From: Pseudomonadota bacterium
GTDB lineage: Bacteria > Pseudomonadota > Alphaproteobacteria > SHVP01
Direction: 5' to 3'
NCBI GenBank assembly: GCA_027622715.1
Contig: JAQBYN010000010.1
Span: 38,544 to 102,543 of the forward strand
Length of the DNA stretch: 64,000 nucleotides
Every line of letters starts with the position of its first letter. The stretch's first letter is position 1. The translations under genes were made by a program, and so were the position numbers. Below the pieces are notes generated by a model that was not told the DNA's origin, made no database searches, and worked only from the letters and a program-made list of their open reading frames with translations. Shown piece by piece: positions 35,232-42,977 of the stretch.

Positions 35232-37103
35232 TTAGTGCGCCGCGGGCTCTTCGGGCAGATCGCCCTCGGCGACGCGCCAGCACCGGACGCTGCGGCCATC
35301 GTCCAGCACTGCGAGTTCTTGTGGCATATCGCGGCATTTGTCGACCTGCGACGGACAGCGGCCATAGAGATAGCAGCCCTTGGGTAGGTTTTCCGTAATC
35401 GGACTCGGAATCTCGCCCTCTAGCGTCTCACGGACCGCGCGATCGACGCGGCGATTGGTGGTATCGGGAAATAGATGCGAGGCCAACAGCGCGCGCGAAT
35501 ACGGATGACGCGGGTGGTTAAATACTTGATCTTTGGTGCCGACCTCGACGATCTGCCCGAGGTAAAGAACGACCACCCGGTGACAAATGTATTTGACCGT
35601 CGTCAGGTCGTGCGAGATGAACAAATAGGCGATGCCAAGTTTGGCCGAAAGATCCATCAGGAGACGAATGATTTCTGCCGTCGTCTCCGGCGTCAGCGCG
35701 GAGGTCGGTTCATCCAAAACGATAAAATCGGGATTCGACGCTATCGCCCGCGCAATCGACGCGCGCTGCTGGCGGCCCGCACTCATTTCACGCGGCAAAG
35801 CGAACCGCATCGAGGGCTCGAGACCAACCAGGTCGAGCAATTCAGAGATGCGGTCTTCTTTTGCCTGGCCCGATAGTTCGGTGTGAAGTTTGAGTGGTTC
35901 GCTGAGAACCTGATGGACAGTCCAACGCGGGTTGAGCGAATCCAACGGATCCTGGAAAACGATCTGCAAGTTGCCGCGGAACTTGCGGAATTCGTTGCGC
36001 CGAATATCTGCAATGTTGCGGTCGCGAAAAATAATCTCGCCCTGCGTTGGTTCGACCAAACGCAAGACGCAGCGACCGATGGTGGTCTTTCCCGACCCTG
36101 ATTCGCCAACGAGCCCAAGGCATTCACCGGGGCGCAGTTCAAAATCGACATGTTCGGCGGCGTGAACCTTTGATTCCGACGCGCGGATCGGAAACAGCTT
36201 GCTCATATCTTTTACTTCAACGATTGGCGCCGCGTTGCGATCGATCTTGCCAAGCACCGATTCGCCAGCTTCCTGCGCTTCGCGCTGCAGGTTGAGGATG
36301 CGGCGACTATATTCATGCTGTGGCGATTTGAAGAACGTGTAGACGTCGGCGTCTTCGACGATGGTCCCCTCGTGCATGATCACCACACGGTCGCAATAAT
36401 TCGCGACGATCCCGAGATCCTGCGTCACCAAAACCACGGCGGAGTTCGTCTGCCTGCAGCTATCCCACATTTGATCGAGGAACTGCGCCTGAATGGTAAC
36501 GTCCAGGCCTGACGTCGGTTCGTCCGCGATGAGCAACTTGGGTGTCGAGCTGAGCGCAATCGCGATAAGAACGCGTTGCGCCATGCCGCTCGATAATTCG
36601 TGGGCGTAGGCTTTGACCCGTCGATCCGGGTCATTGATGCCGACCATGCGCAGCATATCGATGGCATGATTCCATGCGTCTTTTTTGCTGACGTCGTTGT
36701 GAGCACGGTAGACGTTCGCGATCTGATCGCCGACCCGCATCATCGGATGCAGCGAATACCGCGGATTCTGGACAATCATGCCGATATCGCGGCCACGCAT
36801 TTGTCGCGCGGCCTCTTCTTCCATCTTGAAGATGTCATTCCCCAAGAAGTCGACCTTGCCTGATTCGATCACACCCGGCGGTCGCACCAACCCAAGAAAC
36901 GCCATTGCAGCAGTCGATTTTCCGCAGCCGGGCTCACCCATAAGGCCGACAAACTCGCCCGGCTTTACCGCGAGATTGAAGTTCCGGACCGCATAAACAT
37001 CCGGTCCATCGACGATCGGAAACCGAACGGAAAGATCGCGCGCTTCAAGGATATTGCCAGTCGAGGAACCCGCGACCGTTGATTCGTTCGTTTCAGCGAC
37101 CAT
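35232..37103 (-). CDS. Oligopeptide/dipeptide-type ABC importer, fused ATPase (DppD-DppF)
   Basis: About 623 residues with two complete ABC ATPase domains in one chain. Domain 1: Walker A G-E-P-G-C-G-K-S near 56, signature L-S-S-G-M-A-Q-R, Walker B L-L-I-A-D-E-P. Domain 2: Walker A G-E-S-G-S-G-K-T, signature M-S-A-G-R-Q-Q-R, Walker B F-I-V-L-D-E-P. The usual LSGGQ is therefore changed in both halves. The C-terminus has the oligopeptide-type Cys-containing tail (G-C-Y-L-Y-G-R-C-P and C-R-D). ATG 37103 follows AGGATTGACC. It lies eight bases downstream of the permease genes, and no binding-protein gene is adjacent. Confidence 0.9.
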   Translation of the reverse strand: MVAETNESTVAGSSTGNILEARDLSVRFPIVDGPDVYAVRNFNLAVKPGEFVGLMGEPGCGKSTAAMAFLGLVRPPGVIESGKVDFLGNDIFKMEEEAARQMRGRDIGMIVQNPRYSLHPMMRVGDQIANVYRAHNDVSKKDAWNHAIDMLRMVGINDPDRRVKAYAHELSSGMAQRVLIAIALSSTPKLLIADEPTSGLDVTIQAQFLDQMWDSCRQTNSAVVLVTQDLGIVANYCDRVVIMHEGTIVEDADVYTFFKSPQHEYSRRILNLQREAQEAGESVLGKIDRNAAPIVEVKDMSKLFPIRASESKVHAAEHVDFELRPGECLGLVGESGSGKTTIGRCVLRLVEPTQGEIIFRDRNIADIRRNEFRKFRGNLQIVFQDPLDSLNPRWTVHQVLSEPLKLHTELSGQAKEDRISELLDLVGLEPSMRFALPREMSAGRQQRASIARAIASNPDFIVLDEPTSALTPETTAEIIRLLMDLSAKLGIAYLFISHDLTTVKYICHRVVVLYLGQIVEVGTKDQVFNHPRHPYSRALLASHLFPDTTNRRVDRAVRETLEGEIPSPITENLPKGCYLYGRCPSQVDKCRDMPQELAVLDDGRSVRCWRVAEGDLPEEPAAH

Positions 37104-37111
37104 GGTCAATC

Positions 37112-38083
37112 CTACCGGTAATCTTCTTCAAGGCCGTGACCGACAGCGGCAAAGCCAAAGATGGTCAGAGAGATGGCGACGCCCGGAAAGATTGACTGCC
37201 ACCACTCACCAAGGATGATCTGAGGCGCGCCCAACGCAATCATGAGGCCCCACTCTGCCGTCGGTGGCCGAACACCCGCACCGACGAAACTCAGGCCAGA
37301 TGTCAGCAAGATGGCGAACCCGACGGTCGTCGACAACTGGATCAACGACGGCACCAAGGAGTTCGGCAGGACGTGGCGGAAGGCGACGGCAAACTCGGAA
37401 TTGCCGACAGCCCGCGCCGCCTCGACATAGCCGCGCGGCATTTGGCCTAAAACCTCCGCCCGCGTGAGGCGGATGAAGATCGGCATATAAACGATGGTCA
37501 GGGCAACCACGATATTCCCGGTGCTGCGACCCGAAAGTGCAACCAGAATCATTGCGGTGATGAACACTGGAAAGGCTTGAAGCAAATCCGACGTCCGCAT
37601 CAGAATTTCGGTCAGAAAGTTCTTAAAAAAGCCCGCGAGTAGACCAAGAATCGTACCGACAGCCATCGACAATAACGCTGCAATGAGGGCGATCTGGAGA
37701 TCGGTTCGCGGTGCCGAAATCGTCCGCGAGAAAATATCAAGGCCAGAGTTGTCGGTCCCGAACCAATGGGGCGGGTCCGCCCCGAGGAAAACCGTGTCGA
37801 TGAACAGGCCGGGCCAGTCGAGAATATTCGGTGGGCCAACCGACACATTTCCGGTTGCGAAGTTGGGATCGTAGGGCGAAATCACCGGACCGAAAAACGC
37901 CAAAAATATAGCGAGTGCAACGATGGTTACGCCAAAGGCGAATAGTTTCTCTTCCTTGAATTTTCGTACAAGGTCGATTTTCCGCTTCGTGGGAACTGTT
38001 TCGATCATCATGTGCGGCTCGATGTGCTGATCGATATCTTCCGGCGTCGGAGTGTGGCCGGGCGGGTTGGTTGTTTCGTTCAT
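37112..38083 (-). CDS. ABC importer permease, DppC/OppC type
   Basis: About 323 residues with a cytoplasmic N-terminus of about 50 residues and six hydrophobic helices, typical of DppC. The EAA loop that docks the ATPase reads Y-V-E-A-A-R-A-V-G-N-S near 220. An N-terminal helix and the segment P-H-W-F-G-T-D-N-S-G-L-D-I-F-S-R are family hallmarks. ATG 38083 (M-N-E-T-T-N) was chosen because the longer reading runs into the upstream permease gene. It pairs with the DppB-type permease 10 bases upstream to form the translocation pore for peptides or related solutes. Confidence 0.9.
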   Translation of the reverse strand: MNETTNPPGHTPTPEDIDQHIEPHMMIETVPTKRKIDLVRKFKEEKLFAFGVTIVALAIFLAFFGPVISPYDPNFATGNVSVGPPNILDWPGLFIDTVFLGADPPHWFGTDNSGLDIFSRTISAPRTDLQIALIAALLSMAVGTILGLLAGFFKNFLTEILMRTSDLLQAFPVFITAMILVALSGRSTGNIVVALTIVYMPIFIRLTRAEVLGQMPRGYVEAARAVGNSEFAVAFRHVLPNSLVPSLIQLSTTVGFAILLTSGLSFVGAGVRPPTAEWGLMIALGAPQIILGEWWQSIFPGVAISLTIFGFAAVGHGLEEDYR

Positions 38084-38093
38084 CTGACCTGAC

Positions 38094-39140
38094 CTAGAAC
38101 GCGATCCGCGGATCGAGGAACGCATGGAGAATATCGATCACGAGATAGATCACTAGCGACACCATCGCGATAATCAGCACGGTTCCCTGGATGGCGGGAA
38201 AATCGAGATTGAGGATCGAGCGAATCGAGTATTCGCCGATGCCGCCGAGCGAATAGATCAGCTCCACCGGCACCGCGCCACCGAGCAAGAACCCGTAAAT
38301 GATCGCTGTCAGCGTCATCGCCGGCGCCAGCGCCGCCCGCAGCGCATAGCGCGCCACCTTATTGCGCGACAACCCGGCACTGCGTGCATAGAGGATGTAA
38401 TCCGAACGCAGCACCCGCAGCATGTTTTGACGCACCATCTTCACGATTGGCCCTGAAATTACGAAGACCAATGTGAACACCGGCAGCATCAGATGATGTG
38501 CGGCGTCGAGCCAAACGTCGAAGCGCCCCCGCAGGACCGCATCGATCAGGATAAAACCGGTAATCGACTCCGGCGCCGTCAGGAACGGATTCAGTCGCCC
38601 TAGCGGCGCAGGGGCGGATGGCCAACCTGCCTGCTGGAAGAGGAAGAAAAACACGAAAACGAACATCAACCCCCACCAGAATTCCGGCTGGGAGCCCGCA
38701 AATAGACCCCACACGAACGTAAACCTGTCAGCGAAACCGCCTGGCCGGGTGCCGCTCGACATGCCGAGAGGCATAGCCATTAGAAACGCGATGATCAGGC
38801 TATAGGTGATGAGCTCTAGGGTTATGGGTAGAAAACGGGCGACTTCCTCAAGGATCGACGACCCGGTTACCCAGGACTCGCCGAGCGTGCCCTGCATGAT
38901 GCCGTCTTTTCCCGAGGACGAGAAAATCCCGAGGTAATTGGCGAGCTGCTGGAGTTTGGCCTCGTGAAGCCCGAGCGATTCGGTGGCCTGCTTAACCGCC
39001 TCTGCTGTGGCGTTCAGCCCGACAATGCGCGCGACCGGATCCGCGTCCAATCCGCGAATAAGAAAGAAAACAACCAGCGAAATGCCAATCAGCTGCAGCA
39101 GGGCAATCACTACCCGTTTCGCTATGAAGCGCCAGACCAT
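38094..39140 (-). CDS. ABC importer permease, DppB/OppB type
   Basis: About 348 residues, inner-membrane, six hydrophobic helices. The start I-A-K-R-V-V-I-A-L-L-Q-L-I-G-I-S-L and the EAA-type loop Y-A-R-S-A-G-L-S-R-N are typical of DppB. ATG 39140 follows a GGGAGG site, preferred to a start four codons upstream. It is the first gene of the minus-strand DppB-DppC-ATPase set. About 190 bases separate it from the divergent AllA-like gene, probably holding both promoters. The nearest possible binding-protein gene in the window is some 24 kb away at the right edge, so the partner is not evident. Confidence 0.9.
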   Translation of the reverse strand: MVWRFIAKRVVIALLQLIGISLVVFFLIRGLDADPVARIVGLNATAEAVKQATESLGLHEAKLQQLANYLGIFSSSGKDGIMQGTLGESWVTGSSILEEVARFLPITLELITYSLIIAFLMAMPLGMSSGTRPGGFADRFTFVWGLFAGSQPEFWWGLMFVFVFFFLFQQAGWPSAPAPLGRLNPFLTAPESITGFILIDAVLRGRFDVWLDAAHHLMLPVFTLVFVISGPIVKMVRQNMLRVLRSDYILYARSAGLSRNKVARYALRAALAPAMTLTAIIYGFLLGGAVPVELIYSLGGIGEYSIRSILNLDFPAIQGTVLIIAMVSLVIYLVIDILHAFLDPRIAF

Positions 39141-39334
39141 CTCGCCTCCCAAAATTCCCCGACCAGGCCCTGCGAGGACCGGTTTTCCGTTGGGCTAAGC
39201 TCGAGCGGCTATGCTGCCACCTTCCTTCCCGAACGGAGCCCGACTCTCCCACAAGATCGCGTCAAGTCAAGAGGAATGACCGGACAATGGGCTAGAGTAA
39301 CCCGCCCATGTCGCAACCGTACCGGGGAGCAACC

Positions 39335-39925
39335 ATGTCGATTTCGGTCAGAAACGTTACCAGCGAACCACTCAATGCCGACCAATTCGCACCCTTTGGA
39401 GATGTCTTGGCACCGCGTGAGACGCGGCTGGACAACCGAGATTTGCTCGCCATGGGCTACGCCCGAATGTCAGATGACGTCGCGGATTCGCGGCTCGACG
39501 ATTTCGACGTGCTCGACTACTGGGGTGGCATCGCCAATATCTCGCAAGAACCGATGCGGCTGGGCTATTTGCGGCCGAAGAAACGCGACCTCGCGTTTTC
39601 TTGGTTCGAGCGCCATCTCAAAGGTACCCAAACTTTCGTGCCGCTAAAGGGCGCGCGCAGCGTTATCGCCGTAGCGCCGCCCTATGAAAGCAACAACCCA
39701 GAAGCGCTCCCAAAACTGGATGAAGTCCGCGCCTTTGTCCTAGACGGTAGCATGGGGATCAATTTGCATCCCGGCACTTGGCACTGGACGCCTTTTCCAC
39801 TCGACGACCAGTCCGACTTTATCATCTTGGTCCGGGAGAGCGTTGCCGAGGATGACCTTAATTTCATCGATCTAGAAAAGCGCCTTAACGCACGTGTTCA
39901 AATTCTGTTAGCCGATCAGTCGTAA
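39335..39925 (+). CDS. Ureidoglycolate lyase (AllA)-like protein
   Basis: A 196-residue cupin-like protein with the AllA layout: N-A-D-Q-F-A-P-F-G-D-V near 12-22, F-E-R-H-L-K-G-T-Q-T-F-V-P-L near 86-99, and G-I-N-L-H-P-G-T-W-H-W near 140-150, the metal/substrate region. AllA splits ureidoglycolate to glyoxylate and urea in the last step of allantoin use. Other allantoin genes are not adjacent; the PuuE-like gene lies about 10 kb away. ATG 39335 has a GGGGAG site; ATG 39308 is an alternative. It converges on the Rieske ferredoxin gene with a 10-base overlap. Confidence 0.78.
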   Translation: MSISVRNVTSEPLNADQFAPFGDVLAPRETRLDNRDLLAMGYARMSDDVADSRLDDFDVLDYWGGIANISQEPMRLGYLRPKKRDLAFSWFERHLKGTQTFVPLKGARSVIAVAPPYESNNPEALPKLDEVRAFVLDGSMGINLHPGTWHWTPFPLDDQSDFIILVRESVAEDDLNFIDLEKRLNARVQILLADQS

Positions 39926-40242
39926 CTCAGGACGTTGGAAACATCGACAAATAGCGCGCCGTCCTCTTGTTTCGTCGGGTAGATCAGCAAATCGATTTCC
40001 GCTTCGCCGGTCGATTCACCGGTTCTCAAATCCCACTGCCACAGGTGAAACGAACACGTCACCGTGGCGCCATCACACATTCCGCTCGATAGCGGTTCGT
40101 CCATGTGCGGGCAACGCAACGGATAGGCGAATACGTCAGCGCCGGATCGCGTCACAACAATTCTTGTGCCGTCGATGTCGAACTCCTTCAAATCCTTGTC
40201 GACAAGATCGCCGATCGCACAAACCCGTTTCCAATCGCTCAT
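39916..40242 (-). CDS. Rieske-type [2Fe-2S] ferredoxin of the oxygenase system
   Basis: A 108-residue soluble protein made of one Rieske domain. Ligands are readable: C44-P-H46 and C63-S-F-H66, followed by L-W-Q-W-D-L. This resembles the small Rieske ferredoxins (for example the T4moC/BphF type) that carry electrons from reductase to terminal oxygenase. It is the last gene of the minus-strand oxygenase operon, 15 bases after the reductase gene. Its stop overlaps the convergent AllA-like gene. Because the reductase already has its own plant-type [2Fe-2S] domain, the chain would use two iron-sulphur carriers. Confidence 0.88.
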   Translation of the reverse strand: MSDWKRVCAIGDLVDKDLKEFDIDGTRIVVTRSGADVFAYPLRCPHMDEPLSSGMCDGATVTCSFHLWQWDLRTGESTGEAEIDLLIYPTKQEDGALFVDVSNVLSYD

Positions 40243-40256
40243 CGTTCCGAATCTCC

Positions 40257-41297
40257 CTAACTAAACTTGTCGTAGCGAATTCGCGCCGGCGGCACTTTAC
40301 CCTGCATGACCAGCACCCGCATCGCGGCTTCAACCATTGGCGGCGGTCCAGCAAGATAAGCCATGGCGTCGGCAAATCGACCCGCCATTGACTGCCCCAT
40401 CACCTCGTGAACGAAACCCGGCGCAACGGTGACGCCGGGTAGGCGCCCTTGTTCTGCAGGACTGGGCATCGTTTCCGAAAACGCCATCGTCAGCGCGACA
40501 TGGTCCGGGTGTTGGCCCGCAATGGAGAGAAGGCGATCGGTTTCATAGAGGTCTTCGAATGCCCGAACACCGAAGAAGACATCCGCCCGGTGTCGCGAGA
40601 AGTGCTCCGCCTCATGCGCCCGCTCAAGAATCGCCAGGATTGGCGCCAGCCCCGATCCACCGGCAACGCACACAAGATCGGCCGCGTCCCGGTCGGGCCG
40701 GAACGAGGCTTTACCAAGCGGCCCCAACAGGGTCACAGCGTCACCAACTTTGGCGCTGTCGGCCAGCCACGCCGAAGCCGAACCGCCCGGCATGAGCTTG
40801 ACGGTAAAAACCAATGTCTCGGCCGCCTTGTCATAAGAGGCCATGGACCAACCACGGTATCCGGGGACGCCGGGGATGCCGACCATCATGAATTGGCCGG
40901 CGTCGTATGGCACTGGCCGCGCGGGGCGTATCGCCAATCGCAATACGTTGTGGTTGAGCGACGCGACCGACGCGACTTGGCCGCCAATCGGCGTCGGCAG
41001 GAACCCATCTATGTCGGGCAATCGCGCGCGCACCGTCAACCGGCAGTCGCCGCGCGGCCGCGCCTGACACATCAATACTTCGTTGTTGCCTTCCTTTAGA
41101 AGACGGCGCCCCGGCGCATCGGTCCAGCCCGGATCGACATCACCCTCAACCACACTCGCCTTGCAGGTCGCACAAGTGCCGGTGCCGCATTCGTACGGCA
41201 GGCCAAAACCGGCGGCCAAACCGGCGAACAAGATTTCTTGGTCGTCGGCACAGTCAAAGGAAACCGCTCCGTCACGACCGGTAAGCTCAATGCGCAT
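40257..41297 (-). CDS. Oxygenase reductase: plant-type [2Fe-2S] plus FAD/NAD(P)H domains
   Basis: A 346-residue electron-transfer flavoprotein. The N-terminal ferredoxin domain has cluster cysteines C37, C42, C45 and C77 (Y-E-C-G-T-G-T-C-A-T-C and V-L-M-C-Q-A-R). It is followed by the FAD-binding segment Y-R-G-W-S-M-A-S (family RxYSxxx) and the NAD-binding C-V-A-G-G-S-G-L-A-P-I near 219. This is the class IB (BenC/XylZ-like) layout. It receives electrons from NAD(P)H and passes them to the ferredoxin or the oxygenase. It is 15 bases downstream of the beta-subunit gene. Confidence 0.92.
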   Translation of the reverse strand: MRIELTGRDGAVSFDCADDQEILFAGLAAGFGLPYECGTGTCATCKASVVEGDVDPGWTDAPGRRLLKEGNNEVLMCQARPRGDCRLTVRARLPDIDGFLPTPIGGQVASVASLNHNVLRLAIRPARPVPYDAGQFMMVGIPGVPGYRGWSMASYDKAAETLVFTVKLMPGGSASAWLADSAKVGDAVTLLGPLGKASFRPDRDAADLVCVAGGSGLAPILAILERAHEAEHFSRHRADVFFGVRAFEDLYETDRLLSIAGQHPDHVALTMAFSETMPSPAEQGRLPGVTVAPGFVHEVMGQSMAGRFADAMAYLAGPPPMVEAAMRVLVMQGKVPPARIRYDKFS

Positions 41298-41311
41298 GGG
41301 TTACGAGGCGC

Positions 41312-41770
41312 TCAAATTGGAATGTGGGACCCGATCCCCAAATCGCGGGTCTCGAGATGGGCGCGGCGCCTCTTAAGCAAGTAGCGATCCCCTCGGCAGT
41401 CGACCTCATCGTAGTAGGTCCCCGCGACAAACAGCTGCGAAACGCCATCTGGGTCGGTATGCGTGACGATGAATGAACTCGTCACCGTCGCAATCGCGGC
41501 GGTCGCGTCGTGATCGATGATGTAGACCGATACATGTCGCTTCAGCGTGCCCAGCCGTTTCAGATGCTGGGGAACCATCTCGAGCAGCGCCCGCATCCCT
41601 TCGTAGTCTTGATCCAGCCAGATCATCTCCTTGCGAATCTCCGGGCTATAGACCGTGATTCGGTAGTCGAATTCGGTGGAACACAGGTCTATGAACGCTG
41701 TGAAGTCCTCCGCGTCCAACGCCATGCTGGTCCTATAGACAACTTCCCGTATGGCTTGATCGGACGGCAT
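41312..41770 (-). CDS. Aromatic-ring-hydroxylating oxygenase beta subunit
   Basis: A 152-residue NTF2-fold protein, the size and type of ring-hydroxylating dioxygenase small subunits. It has A-L-D-A-E-D-F-T-A-F-I-D-L-C near 16-29, then W-L-D-Q-D-Y-E-G near 50, and the C-terminal R-Y-L-L-K-R-R-R-A-H-L-E-T-R-D. It lacks catalytic metal ligands; in known enzymes this subunit is structural. It is 10 bases downstream of alpha 1 and 14 bases upstream of the reductase, so it is co-transcribed. Only one beta gene serves the two alpha genes. Confidence 0.85.
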   Translation of the reverse strand: MPSDQAIREVVYRTSMALDAEDFTAFIDLCSTEFDYRITVYSPEIRKEMIWLDQDYEGMRALLEMVPQHLKRLGTLKRHVSVYIIDHDATAAIATVTSSFIVTHTDPDGVSQLFVAGTYYDEVDCRGDRYLLKRRRAHLETRDLGIGSHIPI

Positions 41771-41780
41771 TCAGCGACCT

Positions 41781-42977
41781 CTAGGTGTTGCCCGGGCTAT
41801 GCGCAAGGCGACCCGTCATTTCGCTCCAAGCTTTATAATAGGCGCGCAGCATGAGGTCATCCTGTCCGCGCCCGCCTTCGTCACGGGCGATGATCTGATA
41901 CCGGCCGGCGCCTTTGCCGAAAGACTTTTCACAGGCTTCGGCGGCAAAGGCGTCCTCGGGCACGTTGCGCCCGAAGGGTCCCCAATAATCATTGTGGTGC
42001 CGCATCCGCATCAGACGGTCGGCTTCGGGCTCACCTTTGATACCAAGACCCCGCGATTCGACGATTGTGCGATGCGGATCGAGCGGTGTGACCGTATCAA
42101 TCCGCATCACCGTCCCCCGGGTGATGATCGTGGTGTCGGGAAAAAGCGGTGTGAAGCGGGCGTCATCCACGGTCAGACCGGGAAACGCCGCTGACCCGTC
42201 TCGTGCGCTGTACCCCTTGTAATTGTCGTAATCGGCCTTGAGACCGCCGATCGCAAGGTGCCCGTTGGGATAAACCCGCATATCGCGCGCACTCATCGGT
42301 GCCGCCGTCATTTGAGTGGTCCGTAGCACGACGTGCATGAACTCGTGATAAAGATCGACGATCGTTTCCTGCCACGCCTTCCAATTTGCCTTCACAGTGG
42401 CGCGGTGGAAGTGAAACACCTCGTATTCCACCCCGTCGTCGCCAAATACCCCGTCGAATATTTCCAATCCCTGGCCGAGAAAAGCGTCGAGGGGCTGCGC
42501 GGCGTCGTCGAGATTGACAAAAACCAAACCGTTTTTCGTTTCGGCGTGAATCTCCCGGAGCCTCGGTGCGGCCGAGAGCACGTCGGATTCCGCGTTGTCT
42601 TCCGACTGCGCGGAAGCGACCACACGCCCGGACCAGTCAAATTGCCCCGGATGGCGGACGCAGCGCAGGCGCGCCGCCGTTCCGGCGCCGTCACCGAGCA
42701 GCCGAGCGCCGCACTGTGGACACGTGTTGAAGAAGCACCGCAACTTTTCGTCTTCGCCACGGATCACGAAGAGGGGTTGCAGCGCGTGCAGAAAGGTTCG
42801 GTAGTCGCCGGGCTCGGGCACCTCGCTCACATGGCAAGCAAAGTGCCAGACTTTACCGAGCACAGTATCGAGTTCGTCGCGGAATACCCCGTCGTCGCGG
42901 TAGACCTGCCCGCTGACGTAATCTTCTGACCGTAGATTTGGCGGCCTGGCCCGGTCTTGGTAACGGCGCGCTGACAT
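41781..42977 (-). CDS. Rieske oxygenase alpha subunit 1 (altered first cluster motif)
   Basis: A 398-residue terminal-oxygenase subunit. The second half of the Rieske site is normal (C106-V-R-H109), but the first half reads C86-P-Q-C89-G where the family has C-x-H-R-G: His is Gln and Arg is Cys (codons TGT CCA CAG TGC). The mononuclear iron site is present: D208, H211, H215, with a later acidic candidate at D342. Spacing is H-x3-H. If Cys89 replaces the lost His, a non-Rieske 3-Cys/1-His cluster could form; otherwise it may be non-catalytic. ATG 42977 overlaps the alpha 2 stop (TAATG). Confidence 0.85.
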   Translation of the reverse strand: MSARRYQDRARPPNLRSEDYVSGQVYRDDGVFRDELDTVLGKVWHFACHVSEVPEPGDYRTFLHALQPLFVIRGEDEKLRCFFNTCPQCGARLLGDGAGTAARLRCVRHPGQFDWSGRVVASAQSEDNAESDVLSAAPRLREIHAETKNGLVFVNLDDAAQPLDAFLGQGLEIFDGVFGDDGVEYEVFHFHRATVKANWKAWQETIVDLYHEFMHVVLRTTQMTAAPMSARDMRVYPNGHLAIGGLKADYDNYKGYSARDGSAAFPGLTVDDARFTPLFPDTTIITRGTVMRIDTVTPLDPHRTIVESRGLGIKGEPEADRLMRMRHHNDYWGPFGRNVPEDAFAAEACEKSFGKGAGRYQIIARDEGGRGQDDLMLRAYYKAWSEMTGRLAHSPGNT

